Below are positions 10,532 through 21,825 of a stretch of 64,000 nucleotides of DNA, piece by piece. The notes below the pieces were generated by a model. That model was given only the letters and a program-made list of their open reading frames with translations, did not search any database and was not told the origin of the DNA. How positions within the stretch are numbered: position 1 is the first letter of the stretch; each line of letters begins with the position of its first letter. Source of the stretch: Kappaphycus alvarezii (taxonomy: Eukaryota; Rhodophyta; Florideophyceae; Gigartinales; Solieriaceae); contig NADL03000771.1 in assembly GCA_002205965.3 (NCBI GenBank), positions 248,001-312,000 on the forward strand, written 5' to 3'. The position numbers and the translations under genes were made by a program.

Positions 10532-11849
10532 TCCGCTCATACACTCACATTGCGTCTGGTGGACGGTATTTTAGGGTTACATGTGCGCCGTTGGTAGGAG
10601 GTAGGCTGGGTAGGGGAGTGCAGGGCTACGATCCACATGTGATTGTGTGTGTGCATAGTGGTGCGTGTGGGCGCAGTTAGTGCGGTGCTTGTAAATCGGA
10701 ATGTTGTCGGCCTGATTGCGTGTTAATGCAGTAGCCAGACTCGAGGAATGCGTGCGCGCCTGCGGCCTCTGCTAACACTGTTGCCGTAGTGCTTTCTATT
10801 CGCGCCTATTCTTTTGCATCGAGCTTTTGCGCATCGTATGAATACTGCTGTCTGCGAGTTGTGAGTAGTGCGTTAAATTATACGTGCAGGGATGAGAGGA
10901 CCGCGTTCAGAACGATTATCGCTTGCAGTTTAGGAAGCGTAATGCAGTGGACTAACTCAACTTGTACTAGAAGATCCACTAGCTTGTGGCGGTCTGCAGC
11001 AACAGCTTCCCGGGGTGCATCCCTTCTGAATTTAGGAGTCTAGAATCTAGCCAAGAATTGATGGCCAACGAAAAGGACTTTGTGCTTTTTCAGAAGTTAA
11101 CCCTCGGTAACCAAAATACCAGCGCACCTGCGGAACGAGGATTTACATGCGGCACTTCAAATTTACATGCGGCACTTCAAATTGATCTCTTTGCCGCATG
11201 AGCAATGTTTACGATAAGGATGAGCTGTTCCGTGTAAAATTACGAGTGCCTGCATAAGCGAATAACGCCAATGCTCTTTCACTCAGGAGTAAACCATGAG
11301 TTGAGATGTGACAACATCCGACTATGCCGAATCATGCAGGAGCTCGAAAACGTCTTCTCGGTTCTGCCGCCATTTGGATGATTCGCTCTAGAGCTAGCAA
11401 ATAGCTTGCTTTGAAGATCCTCAGCTTGGCAATGGTTTTGCCTTCTGTTTCCGCGAAATCTGCGTTGTCAATTCCATCTCCTCCCTCAATCTTCGGAATA
11501 CGCGAGGTGGGAGTGCCAACATGGACATCTGTGGATTCATATTACCGAATGCAACAGAGGCATGGCTTCCAAAATTTTGTACAAACATATTTGATTTGCA
11601 ATTTTTTTATAGAAAATATTTGAAGTTTTTCAACGACGTCGGAAAATACGCCAAGCTTTACACATATATGGGTTGAACCAAACCGCTGGTCGTAACGAGC
11701 AACCAAAGGATTGACCTTCTCGCCACAAAGCTTCTACTAGGCCTTCGATTAGTCACGCCTGCACTCCCTGAAACTGCTTCCAGCCATACAAGTCACAGCA
11801 CTTAAATTTTTCAGAGCGTTCCACTTCCCAATTCACCGTTACACTAACA
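10532..11849. other. Intergenic region with a 20-bp tandem duplication
   Basis: I see no gene between P1 and RPABC4. At 11141-11180 the 20-mer ATTTACATGCGGCACTTCAA occurs twice in exact tandem. The first few hundred bases after the P1 stop are GT-rich and probably hold its 3' UTR. Short frames further on carry no motif. Confidence 0.5.
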
Positions 11850-12092
11850 ATGAAGTACAAGTGTGGCGTACGTGAACAAATCACTCGTCATGCGCTCTGC
11901 CGAACTTCATATCGCTACTCCCGGATGAACTAACCTCACTGTTTCTTGTGCATGTTCTTGTGTCCCGAAATACAGGGCTGTGGCCAAGTCGTGGAAGTGC
12001 CGCCTTCTGCGCCAGTTAAATGCAACTCATGCGGCAGTCGCATCTTGTGGAAGTTGCGGACGACTCGCATTGTGCAATACGAAGCACGTTGA
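11850..12092 (+). CDS. RPB12: RNA polymerases I/II/III subunit RPABC4 (Rpb12)
   Basis: RPABC4 is the smallest zinc-binding subunit shared by the three nuclear RNA polymerases and helps hold the Rpb2/Rpb3 side of the core together. Exon 1 is only 18 nt (11850-11867, MKYKCG) and exon 2 is 11976-12092. The intron of 108 nt has donor GGC|GTACGT and acceptor ATACAG|GGC. The joined 44-residue product has the CX2C...CX2C zinc site (CGGC and CNSC), then GSRILWKLRTTRIVQYEAR, the family's basic C-terminal signature ending in EAR. It lacks the N-terminal extension of the human (58) and yeast (70) proteins and is essentially the conserved core. An upstream exon adding N-terminal residues cannot be excluded. 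No frameshift is seen. Confidence 0.92.
11868..11975 (+). other. Intron of the RPABC4 gene
   Basis: A 108-nt phase-0 intron, GTACGT to TACAG, that splits the first zinc-binding CX2C motif so that CG lies in exon 1 and GC in exon 2. The splice restores the conserved zinc knuckle exactly, which supports both borders. Confidence 0.88.
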
Positions 12093-12559
12093 TGGCCTGA
12101 GAAGGAATACTGTCGTTATTGGAAGCGGTTGTGGGAAGACAAAACAGGAAACGCAGATTCGGGCAACACGTGGGGGGCGTGTTTTGAACATAGAGGATAT
12201 AGCAGCAGGTGGGAGGAACGACAGTCAGTGTTTTCTATTACTGCTGCAGGCTCGTTCATTCTACAGGTTGCTGACTGGGATCGGGTTTGAAATGTACGGG
12301 TGATTGGAACATCCGATTCCAGAAGTTGTGACGTCTTGGCTGCATGGTTAAGTTGAGGAGGTATGTGTCAAATCATCCGAAAAGGAAGTTTATATTCACT
12401 CTTGAGGACAGTTTTCCGATAAACGGTTCACTAGTTTTTGTCAAAGGACTTTGAACTCGGTGTGGCTGTACTAGGCAAGGATTACTCTCGGAACAAAGCG
12501 GGGCATCACAAAGGATCTTTACTCATTACTTATCTTGAGTGTGCACCGAATGACCGACT
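12093..12559. other. Intergenic region with a repeat fragment
   Basis: This is the 3' flank of RPABC4. No coding sequence is recognised. At about 12510-12550 a string containing TTACTTATCTTGAGTGTGCA parallels TTACTTATCTTGAGTGTACA near 63965, the far end of the repeat family at 61.5-64 kb. It then runs into the 3' end of the minus-strand LINE. Confidence 0.45.
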
Positions 12560-15108
12560 ATTCAGTTAAGAACTAACTGGATGGACCAAATCGGTCACGT
12601 GCAGTGCGGCGCGCGATATGATGGCCATAGCCACCGACGACCACAAAGTGCAACTGATACGCTGGTACATGCGTGTGCGAATCGTAGCGTCCGAGGTGTG
12701 GCATTTCCTGGCTACACGCGGTACAAATGCTTCGATGAATAATGCGGGCTCCGGAGAAGGGGCACCGAGGGAGTCGAAAACCAGAGGCTGCAATCGGAAA
12801 CCTGGGTCGCGGGAGGACAGGGAGGGGGCACCAGGTGCCTTGGCAGCTTGTGCTGTAGGTCCTGGACCTTGCGTTGGTGAGTGAGGGCGGCAGCCCTACC
12901 GGCGACTTTCGTCGCCTCGGTGATTGAGGACTGCTTGAACGGGGACGTCACGGCGACGTCGCTTGCGATGGGTCGGTCTGGTAGGCCAGCTCCAGTGTCA
13001 CGGGGGCTTGCACGAGGAGAATGTTGGCAGGCCTGTAGTCCGTACCGGGGAGGAGATTCCCAACTTCAAACTCGTAGTCAAGGCGGGCGGCGCGGAAAAC
13101 GTCCCACGCGAACACGTTGCGAACGGAGTTGTGGCGGCGAATGCGTCCAAACTCTGAGACTCAGCGGTCGGCGGCATGGTTACCGTGGACATCCATGTCC
13201 TGCTGGCAGTGGTGGCATTTCAAGGGCACGGAGTCTGTGTAGACTGGGAGACCGAGGTGCCTGCGCAGCATGATGCTCCAGTGCTGTGATGACACCTTCG
13301 TCGCGGTGGTGGGATGGGCATATCGGAACGCCGCAGCACCGGTGTGACGGAAGGCCAATCCCGAATCCGGTGACGTGTGGACATCTCGGAGTGGCAGCTG
13401 GGGCGAGGCACCCTCTTCCATAGGTCGTTCTCCCAAAACTTCTTTACCCTGGCCTCTCTCGTGCCCGATTTAGATGAGATTGCAGGTTGACGGGCATAGC
13501 AGCAAGGGAGGCGGGGTCAAAGACGCCTAGGTCGGTGGCAACGGATCCCCTTGGATCTGGCGGACGAAATTGCGCAGGGGCCAGCGTGCCTGGTTGACCA
13601 GGAAGGATCGATCACCACGTGCCTGATTCCCAAGTACGGCGACGGAGCGGGGTGTAGCGTAGTCGGCTGTGCGTAAGCGGGCGGGGCAGCGTCCAGAGTG
13701 CTGGCGGCGACAGCCGCGTATAGTGCGGGTCCAATCCTAAAGAACTAGTGCTCCCCAAGACGAAGGGGGAGACATGCTTGTTCCCAGCGCCGTAGGCGGA
13801 TCGCTGCAGGGAGTCAAACTCCGCTGCAGGCTCCGCTGCGTGCTGAGGGTCAGCAGAAACGCGTGAAGCACCCGGCATGCGAAGGCACATAGGCGGTGCA
13901 TGTGGAAGCGGGCCCTGAGGTCTCGGACCCCTTTCAGCAACGCAAGGGTGCGACGACACCCCTCTACCTTGCTGCGTAGGAAGGTCTTCGTGAAGGCAGC
14001 CATACCCAACGGGGCCCCGAGGTGCTCGAAACCGTCGCCGGCGCATTCTGCAAGCGGAAACCCGACCAGGAAAGCAGCGCGGTCAACTGGCGAAGTGTGC
14101 GGCCAGGAGATGCGGGTCTTATGCGGTTTTATAAACAGACCGTAAGACGGGCCGTAGAGCGCGAGGGACCGCAGTGCTCGACGTAGACCATCCAGTGACC
14201 AATTATTGTACCGTCGTCGGCGTACCACTGATTCAAAATGATACCCTCCTCATCGGCGACCCGCCGGATGAGCGGTTGTATCGTTAACGCGAAAAGCAGC
14301 ATACTCGCAGGATCCCCTTGCTGGGTTCCCTGGGCGCTGGAAAGAATCGTCTGCTCCCGATTTGGGACGATTAGCGGTGGTCGGGAGCGACCATACACCA
14401 TGTTTGCTAATCGGGCAAGTGAGGGGGCACGGGATGGCAGCATGTCCAGCATTGCTTGCCAATCAACGCAGTTGAATGCGTTTCGGGCATCGATGAGGAC
14501 GGTGGCAACGTTTGGGTCCGATGACCCCTTCGCAGCAAAGTGCGCACGTCATGGAGGATAGCATCCATGCCGGCCTTGATGCCATTTGCGGTTTGGAAGG
14601 GGAACAAAAATGCACGGGAGTCATCAGTAGCCGACGGGAGCTGCGTCTTCGTGACCAGGCGCCGGAGGACAGACCGACCGCGATGGGACGGATCTTCCCA
14701 GGCTTGGGCTGCAGGGGAAGGAGGGTCGCTACGGAGAGCAGGGGAAGAACCGAATCGGGGAGGTCTCCCTTTGCTATGCGATTGACCAGCTTCGTCAAAA
14801 CTCCGATGCCAATGACACCAGCCTCGCGGCTAAGAGAGGTCTTAGCAAGCAGGTGGAACCACCTCGAGGGCGTCCGGTCCGGACCCGCTGTGGTATCCCG
14901 CGGGATGCGACGCGCAGCCTGCGCAACAGCGGCTTCCGTGACTCGCGGGGTGGCGGGAGGCGTTCCTCGGAAAGCGAGACTGTGGGCTGTGGCGGTGAAG
15001 AAACGGTCCCTACTGACAAGCTGCTCTTCCTCGCCTCTGGTGGTTTCCAAACCGAGCAGCCTCCCCTGCACCATTCAAGTGGCAGGTCCAAATGTAGATG
15101 ATGGCTAA
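12560..15108 (-). mobile_element. LINE-type non-LTR retrotransposon 2, degenerate
   Basis: This is the best-preserved LINE of the window and reads on the minus strand. From 15.07 kb downward come ARRIPRDTTAGPDRTPSRWF and QPKPGKIRPIAVGL (RT fingers, 14463-15074), then SSAQGTQQGDPASMLLFALT and NQWYADDGTIIG (palm with the YADD active site, 14129-14452). The thumb follows (GAPLGMAAFTKTFLRSKVEG, 13737-14228). Near 13161-13436 lies RRHLGLPVYTDSVPLKCHHC, a zinc-finger-like CX2CX9H. The tail is VTSPFKQSSITEATK, then FDSLGAPSPEPALF, then WSSVAMAIISRAAL. Several frame changes separate the blocks. The 5' end, with any ORF1 or endonuclease domain, is absent, as expected from 5' truncation during target-primed insertion. 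Confidence 0.88.
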
Positions 15109-15404
15109 AGTTCCCAGCCCAACCTAAACAGAATGTAAGTACAGTATTGTCCTGTTGTGTGATCCGCAGTTTAAATCGACTGAAAAAAGAAAAATATGTA
15201 TTGTTTCAAAAGTGGCCATGCCGCTCTTACCAATAACCGTTGTTACCGTAATGATCGCTATCTTAAGACGTTCAAATCATTGAACGTCTTATTTCGCTTG
15301 ACCTTCCATTCGCCCCGCAGCACTCGCCATGTCCTCTGCTTAGAAATATTCCTTGCAAAGTGTCATCACCTCGACCCAATTGCAAACAAATTCGTCTCCT
15401 CACA

Positions 15405-18400
15405 ATGCAACATGACAATGCCGAGCCTTCACCTTTGGATGGCTTACCTATTTGGGTAAGTGATGTGCACCAGGTCTGGCCCACTTTGCGTATCGCGAAA
15501 TCCGTCCCCCTGAGTCGCCTCGAGTGGCTCTGGATGTCTCGTGGCGTCTCTATTCGTGATTCGTCGTCCTCTGCTCGTGCTGTTTTCGAAGTGTCCAATG
15601 CAAAATCCCCTACAGCTCAACTTCCCTCTCGCTTTCCACATGATTGGTATCGCAATCCCTACGTCTTCATGCTTGTCACCACCTTGAAAGACTTCGATTG
15701 GGCAAGGGAGTCTGGATGGAATCGGGTTCGGTCGTTTGTGGAAGAATGTCGAGAAAAAATGAAGGAGTATTTAGTTTTGTTGGCGGCGACAGATGGTGAT
15801 TTAGACCGTCATCGCAGAGTTTTAGAAAGACTCAGGGCTGAGGTGAATGGCGCAGCGAGGGGCAGGGAGCATTTGGTGGTAGTCCCGCCAGCCTTGAAAG
15901 GCCAAGAACTGCGACCGATTACCCATTTGCATCATTCCGCAGCACATCAGGATTTGTTGGTCCGATTAAGAGAATGTGCGAGAGAAGGCGCGGAAGCAAG
16001 GGTCAGGGCGTATGCGGAGGAAGTCGAGAAGAACTATGTCAATAGAGCTTCCCCAGGCTGGTCTTTTGGTGAGTTCTTTGCCCTGAAGGAGGCATGGCAT
16101 TTGTCTTCGTGCAGCTGGGAAGGAGGGACTTGGCACTAAAATATTACGATGAGCTGCAAGCCTTAATGAATGAAAGGGAGGACGTGGAGAAAATGGTGTT
16201 TTGTGATCAGGCAGCTACGGAAGCGGCTATTGCAGTCGGCAATCCGTGCAAGAGAGACTGCAGGTCGTTGTTGATAGCCGCCTCAATTACAGAGATTGAC
16301 TTGAGGATATACGTATTTGCGAGACAGCTTTGGCTGCTGCTGAAGGACAGAAAGTTTTCGACTATTGCGGAGCGAGGACTTAAGTTTGTGACCGCTGTGT
16401 CGAGACGCTGCGCGGAGGAGGCCCTCAGTGACGGGGGTACAGTTTCAGGGGTATTCCGTGACGAGTGGGTGTTTTCTACATCGAGACTGCTTGCGTCAAC
16501 CTTAACCCCAGCGATACCATCTCCGACAGAGGCGGAAAATGAGCTGTCGGCGCAGCTGAGTGGTCCTCGAGAGCGACACACAGCTCGACTGATTGCAGGC
16601 TTTCATGTTCACGCGCTAAAAGCCCTTATTGGGCTTGCGCATGTAACAATGCCTGGCGTTCTTTCACCGGCAGAGAGCGACGTCCCAGATGATTTTGCTA
16701 GCATGGCAATGGAGGCTAGGCAGACATCGGATGACAGGCTGAGGGAGGCTTTATCTGATCCTCTTCAGGCTGAAATACTGCACTCCGAAATCGCTAATGC
16801 GGCGGCAAGTCTGTATGAAATGGGGGGTAGAGCGCGCGGTGCGGCTGCCTTAGATGGAGATTCTGGTATTGTCCGACTTCGCAGTAAGAATTACACGGAG
16901 GCTAAGAAGCTTCTTAGCGCGCAGTGTTCTCGCTTCATTAACGACAGCGGGTGGGATGATCTTCATAGGAGCAGGCGCATCGAACTTGCCCAAGCTGAAA
17001 AGGCGCTCGACCGAGTTCAAGAGTACTTGGTAAGTTGCTTAACCATGTTATATATGACAAGGGCTGGAAGAAGGCGTTGGAGAACTGCAACAAGCCCTCA
17101 GGAAGAGGACAGGCACCATTCGGAGGAGGCAAGGTTCTGGGCTGCGGAGACGGTATTATAGCCAAGCGACTTCCTCGAGTCATGAAGTATAAGGCCGAAA
17201 GATTGTTTAAAGTATCCGTCCTTACGAATAGCGAAACATGGACTGAGGGAGATCTGGGAACGGCAACCGTGAAAGTGAAGTCAGACATTCCCACTATTAT
17301 TTCGGTTGATTCGGTAATGCTCGAATGTCGTTGCATGACTGTCAACTCTGCACAAATATACAAGCCTTCTTTGCAACACCGTGCTGGCTCAGAGGCAACC
17401 GCGATCCAGACAGATGATGATACGTCCCCTTCACCATATGGAAACACCGCTAGTCCTCGAAAGAGCTTGTCCTCTGCTCAAACGAGCGACTTTGAGCCTC
17501 TGGACACAGTCCTTCTTTCCTCTCAGGGTCCAGTAGAGATTGACACCGGTTTGAACAAAATCAATGTTACCGTCAATGAGGTGCCACGACCTGGCAAATA
17601 CAAAGTCATGCTTGTAGCTTTGTTCCTAGGAAACCTCAAACTCGTACAGGCTGCAAGCAAAGCAAGTCCAATTCCAATCGTAACTATTAAGGGAGACGCA
17701 CTGAATAAGAATGCACTCTCATCGTCAGCTTCAGCAATGTCCGATTTCGCGAACGGTGAAGTCAGGTTTCCAGTTTTCTTTGCAAAAGACGGGATCCGTC
17801 TGCACTCGTGGAGATTAGTAATGACTTAACACTGTATCTGGCCCCAGGAGCGACCCAATTTGTCGGCATCAAGATTACTGCGGGACCATATGGAGTGAAG
17901 AACGGGTCAAAACTACGCTACTCGCTGGGAGGCACAGCCAAGTCGCGGGTACAGGCCTCAGCACGTTTTGCCGCCTTCTCGAACGTTGCCGAGGACAACA
18001 TTACATCTACCCCTGATTGCCCTTTATTACTAACGCACAAACCCCCTCATGAATCTGGAACCTTTTTTGATACTGGCGAGGCAGTCATTGGCAGGGCGCT
18101 AGACCCTAACGAAGTTTTTGAGTATAGACTGGCAGTGAAGACGCTGGATAATTGCGGCCAGTATCGAGATCAATCCGTAGATGAAGACTCTGACTGCAGA
18201 AGTTGTAGTCTTCACATTCAGTTTTCCTGCTTCGAGCTCCATGGGTCTCCAACGAAGCAGTTTACATGTCGAGCGGAAAAGACACTGGCCTTTACATGTC
18301 CGTTCGAAATAACTGCTCGGGTCGAACTAACATCTGAATGGGGTGGCGATGAGTCGGTTGCGAGGGCCGTCGGCCTAGACGGGACACCGCTTGGAGATGG

Positions 18401-19632
18401 TGGAACTTTAGTGTGTTTCATTCGCAGTAAGCTTCGAGAAACTCATACAGCCACGATTCACGCCGCATCTTTGGAGCTCCCGTCATGGTCTGAGTTACGA
18501 CCTGACGAGCCCCCGGCACATGTTGATTTACTTCCATGCACGTTGGGGGCAGGAGCATTTTTACATGTGCTTTCGATATATTAGTCCGAGAGCAGTCGCG
18601 GAGCCCACAGCAGCGAGCCTTGGAGAGCGGAGGTGTTGAAAAGGAACAAAATGTGATATTTGATGATCGTGCTGCAGAGAGAAGATTGAATAGGTCCATG
18701 CTCAATTCCGCACCTTTGGAGAGTGAAGATGACATCGGACGGTGGGCAAGAGAGAAGCAAACCGAACCATCTGGCGAAGTAAGAATATTATTGCCACCAA
18801 AAATAATGGGAATTCTGTGGGAAGGCCCTATGATGGTGCAGAGGGAATGTCCGATCAGGTGCAAGCGGGGATGGAGACGATAAAAGAGGATGCCCAGTCT
18901 GCAAGTGAATTGACGAGTTTTGAAGGAGACGCAAGGGTAGTAGATCCCGTCAGCTTGCCAGATGATGAGGCGAGGGATGTTGTCGATTTATCAGGTGCAC
19001 AAGATTTTTCAAAAACTGTCGAGATTCCATCTTCTCTGCCAGTACAGTGCGACAGCCTGGGAATTCTTCGACTCTATGTGACACTCTTCGGCGAAGAGAA
19101 GGGCACTGTGTTTGAGCGGAAGATAGATGTCAGTGCGCTGGGCGGAGTGCGGAAGCGGTACCGCATAGAGAGGAGAATGAGCAGCGTTGGGGACAATGGA
19201 AAAGTGATGCATCTTGAGTTTGAAGTGGGAAGGACAACTAAGGCCGGCAGTGCAGCAATAGAAGACAATGGATTTGATGATTCACAAAACGATGAGTTGC
19301 AATACGAGATAGACGCGGACCCTACAGTATGGATCGTGGTTGGACGGCGAAGGGGCAAGCTGAGTTTGAGGCAGGGCAGCAAGGTGGTGAGGAGCGCTCA
19401 GCTAATCCCGGTTACCTGCGGAAGACAGCGTGTGCCCTGCATTCGATTATTCACGGATGACGGACGGGGGCTGGCGGCGTCTCAGTATGAAAACGTGAAC
19501 GAATATATGCAGGTGATAGTGGTGCCTAATCGGAGTGTTGTGAGCGTCTGCGGGAGGAGGCGAAAAGAGGAAGGGGGAAACGACAGTAGCATGCCTGTAG
19601 TGATTGCCTCCGACTCTTTCTTCGGTAACTGA
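15405..19632 (+). CDS. TRAPPC10: TRAPP-II tethering complex subunit 10 (TRAPPC10/Trs130-like), frame broken
   Basis: TRAPPC10/Trs130 is a large subunit of the TRAPP-II complex that tethers vesicles at the Golgi and activates Rab11/Ypt31-type GTPases. The ATG at 15405 opens LDGLPIWVSDVHQVWPTLRI, followed by an alpha-solenoid part with NRASPGWSFGEFFALKEA and AFVFVQLGRRDLALKYYDEL, then RVQEYLVSCLTMLYM. The C-terminal half is beta-rich and Ig-like, ending with DADPTVWIVVGRRRGKLSLR, which matches the family's conserved C-terminal block. The coding line changes frame near 16094, 17150, 17808, 18563 and 18780, each time as if one base were missing. Two of these can instead be introns (see separate entries). 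Without them the product would be near 1,380-1,400 residues, comparable with 1,100-1,260 in yeast and human. The gene is convergent with the HHL1-like gene, 154 bp apart. An earlier in-frame GTG at 15360 is not needed. Confidence 0.78.
17029..17167 (+). other. Possible intron (or frameshift) in the TRAPPC10-like gene
   Basis: A strong donor, TTG|GTAAGT, lies at 17029 and a phase-compatible AG is at 17166-17167, which would join EYL to RLPRVMKYKAERLF. Against this, the first bases read as YLVSCLTMLYM, which resembles a conserved family string. A single missing base near 17150 is therefore an equally good explanation. Confidence 0.35.
18779..18858 (+). other. Possible 80-nt intron in the TRAPPC10-like gene
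   Basis: Donor GAA|GTAAGA and acceptor GATCAG|GTG give a phase-0 intron of 80 nt. It resolves the frame change between SEDDIGRWAREKQTEPSGE and VQAGMETIKEDAQSASE, both hydrophilic linkers. The alternative is a single-base deletion in the same interval. The polypyrimidine tract is weak. Confidence 0.45.
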
Positions 19633-19786
19633 GCTGGGAAAGCTGCCGTGTAAACGGTGAAATTGGATGCACCTTGGTGCAACCGAGTAATTTGGGTATT
19701 CCAAACAAAAAGGGATACGGCGACTTTGTCATCTAGGAAAACGTTGATGAGCAATACGGAAATCTGTTCAAAGGTAATACAGCAGT

Positions 19787-20332
19787 TTACGATGCGGCAT
19801 TCAAAGGGTTCTGCCATTGGCCAAACAACTTGCGCAAAAAGCCTTGCACTCCTCCAACATCGTCACGCTCCGCAATACGGATCTCCTCATCGTCGAAGTC
19901 GCGAAGCTGATAGCCGAACTCGATGTTGTCCCGCGGCTGATTTTGCAAGTTGGGATACAAGCGAATGGCGCCTTGCATTAGGTCCTCCTCCGCTTCGAAC
20001 AGTGCTTTGGATACTTGATTACTACGGGGTACAGCGAGGCATCCGACCGGTAGCCACGGCATGTCCTCCTGTTGTTCAGATTCGTCATCTGAGGGTGGAG
20101 CGGGGGGCTGCTTTAGACGCATCCAGACTGTGTACTCGGGCATTCCGGACGCGGCCATTTGGTCGTAACGATCGGAAGCGGCTTTCCGTCGCGTTTCGGA
20201 CGGTGAGGGGTCACGTGGGGTCTTTGGAGGGGGCGCAAATCCTTTGGAGGATGACATTTGGAGGGGGCATCGTGCGGAATTTGATAAACGTTGAGATGCC
20301 GCAGGTAGTACGAGGGGTAACACGAATGCCAT
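19787..20332 (-). CDS. HHL1-like plastid protein (DUF6523-type)
   Basis: The frame is intact, with 181 codons and no intron. The N-terminus MAFVLPLVLPAASQRLSNSA is a basic, hydroxylated, acid-free sequence with Phe at position 3, as expected of a red-algal plastid transit peptide. A second Met at residue 26 (20257) is the alternative start. The core reads MPEYTVWMRLKQ, then PWLPVGCLAVPRSNQVSKAL, AEEDLMQGAIRLYPNLQ and EFGYQLRDFDDEEIRI, and a C-terminal helix FLRKLFGQW. This arrangement (W.PvG, an induced helix, P.L, then yGYkL) parallels the HHL1 family of plants and cyanobacteria. In plants HHL1 is a thylakoid-associated protein that protects photosystem II in high light. The function here is inferred. 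Pfam naming is from memory. Confidence 0.65.
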   Translation of the reverse strand: MAFVLPLVLPAASQRLSNSARCPLQMSSSKGFAPPPKTPRDPSPSETRRKAASDRYDQMAASGMPEYTVWMRLKQPPAPPSDDESEQQEDMPWLPVGCLAVPRSNQVSKALFEAEEDLMQGAIRLYPNLQNQPRDNIEFGYQLRDFDDEEIRIAERDDVGGVQGFLRKLFGQWQNPLNAAS

Positions 20333-20662
20333 AGAGAAATGGTAAAGGTAAATAAGGTTGGCAGCGGTGAATTGCTCTCACTCAATCGTGGAGGTATGCA
20401 GCCATGCGTCTCTTTTGGCTCGGACGGGCGGATTGCAGGGTGATTAAATGGAGATGATAATGTACGGCCCGTTACTGAATGCATTAAAGTTCTTTCTTCG
20501 TTGCCAGAAGCATGTCTGTGGCGCGGATGCAAATGTTGTGATCCAAACGCGCTGGACAAGCTAGACCACAGATTGCGGTGCTAAAGGATATTTGCTTTTT
20601 AGTTAAATTTCATTCAATTCGGATCCAGGATCAACAGAGACCCCTTGAGACTGGTAGCCAGG

Positions 20663-21825
20663 CTACCGCTCCGTAATCCGCACAACCTCGTTTTGCATTT
20701 CCCTGCCCAGCACCTCCCTCGAAAAGTATCGTTGCACTCGATCTCTCCCTTTCTCTCCCATCTCTCTCCCCGGTCCCCAATCTTCCTCACCGCTTTCGCA
20801 AACTCAACTGCACTCCCCTCAACCAAAAACCCCGTCTCCCATCCTCGATACTCTCACACGGGCCCCCACTTCTCACCGCGACCACGGGCACCCTTCTGCC
20901 ATCGCCTCTAATGGCACAATCCCGAAATGTTCTCCCCGCGGGGTGTACAGCACAGCGAGGGACGTTTGCATCAACTCCTGTCTTTTCTCCACCGTAATAT
21001 TCCTCAACAACTCGACCTTATCCTCCAATTCGCGGTTTCCCACTAGCTTTTTCAGTTCGTCGTAGTGTTCCACATTCTCCTGTATGCGATCGTCGTAGCC
21101 GCCAGCTATCACCAGGCGATAGTCGATATCGTGGTGTTGATCCCGCAATACCGCAAGCGTCTCTATTGCTAAAGCGATTTGCTTTTTGCGTTCATAACGG
21201 TTGATTGAGAGTAATGTGTTGGTCGGTGCGCGACGCGTTTGGTCAGGGATATTGACGCATGGATAAACAACCCCGGGGGGTTGTAAGTGCGGAAATGTCT
21301 TTTGATACGCCTGAGCGGTAAACCGTGAATTGCATACCACGCTGGACGCAAACCGTAAGGCAAAGGCTTCGACGCTATCAATGACGCGACGGTAAAGTGA
21401 TTTCAGTTTGCCGTGATACGCATGCGGATTCAGGGTGGTTGCAAGAAGTTGGTCGGGATAATGACAGTAAAACAGAACCGGGACACGGAACAGGGCAAAG
21501 ATGATCACTGGTAGCGACACAATGTCAACGATGGCAACGTCGGGTCGCTGAAAAAGACAAACGTAAAGGGCGCAATAGGCGCATCGAAGGGCGGCAAGCA
21601 GGGCGTGGAATTTGTGGAGGACGGAACGAGGAAAAGGTGGAGGGATGATTCGAACGGGGATTTGGGGGTTTGGGGGCGTGACCTCGGGAAGGTGCGAGTC
21701 GGATCTTGATGGGGAGTATAGATGGTTGGGCTGTGGGAGAGGGATTGCAAAGAAAGAGCGGCGTCTATGGTTAGGCGTTCGGCACCGCCGAGGCCGAGGT
21801 CGGGGTGAAGGAATGCAATGCGCAT
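20663..21825 (-). CDS. ALG2: ALG2 alpha-1,3/1,6-mannosyltransferase, frame broken
   Basis: ALG2 is a GT4-family enzyme on the cytosolic ER face. It adds the second and third mannoses from GDP-mannose to the dolichol-linked precursor of N-glycans. The ATG at 21825 gives MRIAFLHPDLGLGGAERLTI, the family's N-terminal glycine-rich motif. Further blocks are VLFYCHYPDQLL, LLSINRYERKKQIALAIETL, VIAGGYDDRIQENV and the GT4 E-x7-E motif in EHFGIVPLEAMAEG, followed by VRSGGPCESIEDG and the C-terminal RYFSREVLGREM helix, with a stop at 20663. About 388 residues, near the 416 of human ALG2. The frame slips three times (near 21687, 20887 and 20761), each as one missing base at a short homopolymer, and no in-frame stops occur otherwise. 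No intron is needed. It is co-oriented with the HHL1-like gene downstream. Confidence 0.85.

Noticed and set aside
12881-14900. Long plus-strand open frames over the LINE (for example 12881-13273, 14512-15108)
   Set aside because: They are antisense shadows of the minus-strand RT with no motif of their own. The minus strand carries GDPAS, YADD and the zinc finger.
15360-15404. Upstream in-frame GTG start for the TRAPPC10-like gene
   Set aside because: Nuclear eukaryotic genes normally start at ATG. The ATG at 15405 gives a sensible N-terminus and nothing conserved lies before it.
20614-20826. Separate minus-strand ORF of about 70 codons
   Set aside because: It is the ALG2 C-terminal region read partly in the wrong frame. 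The correct frame gives RYFSREVLGREM and the stop at 20663.
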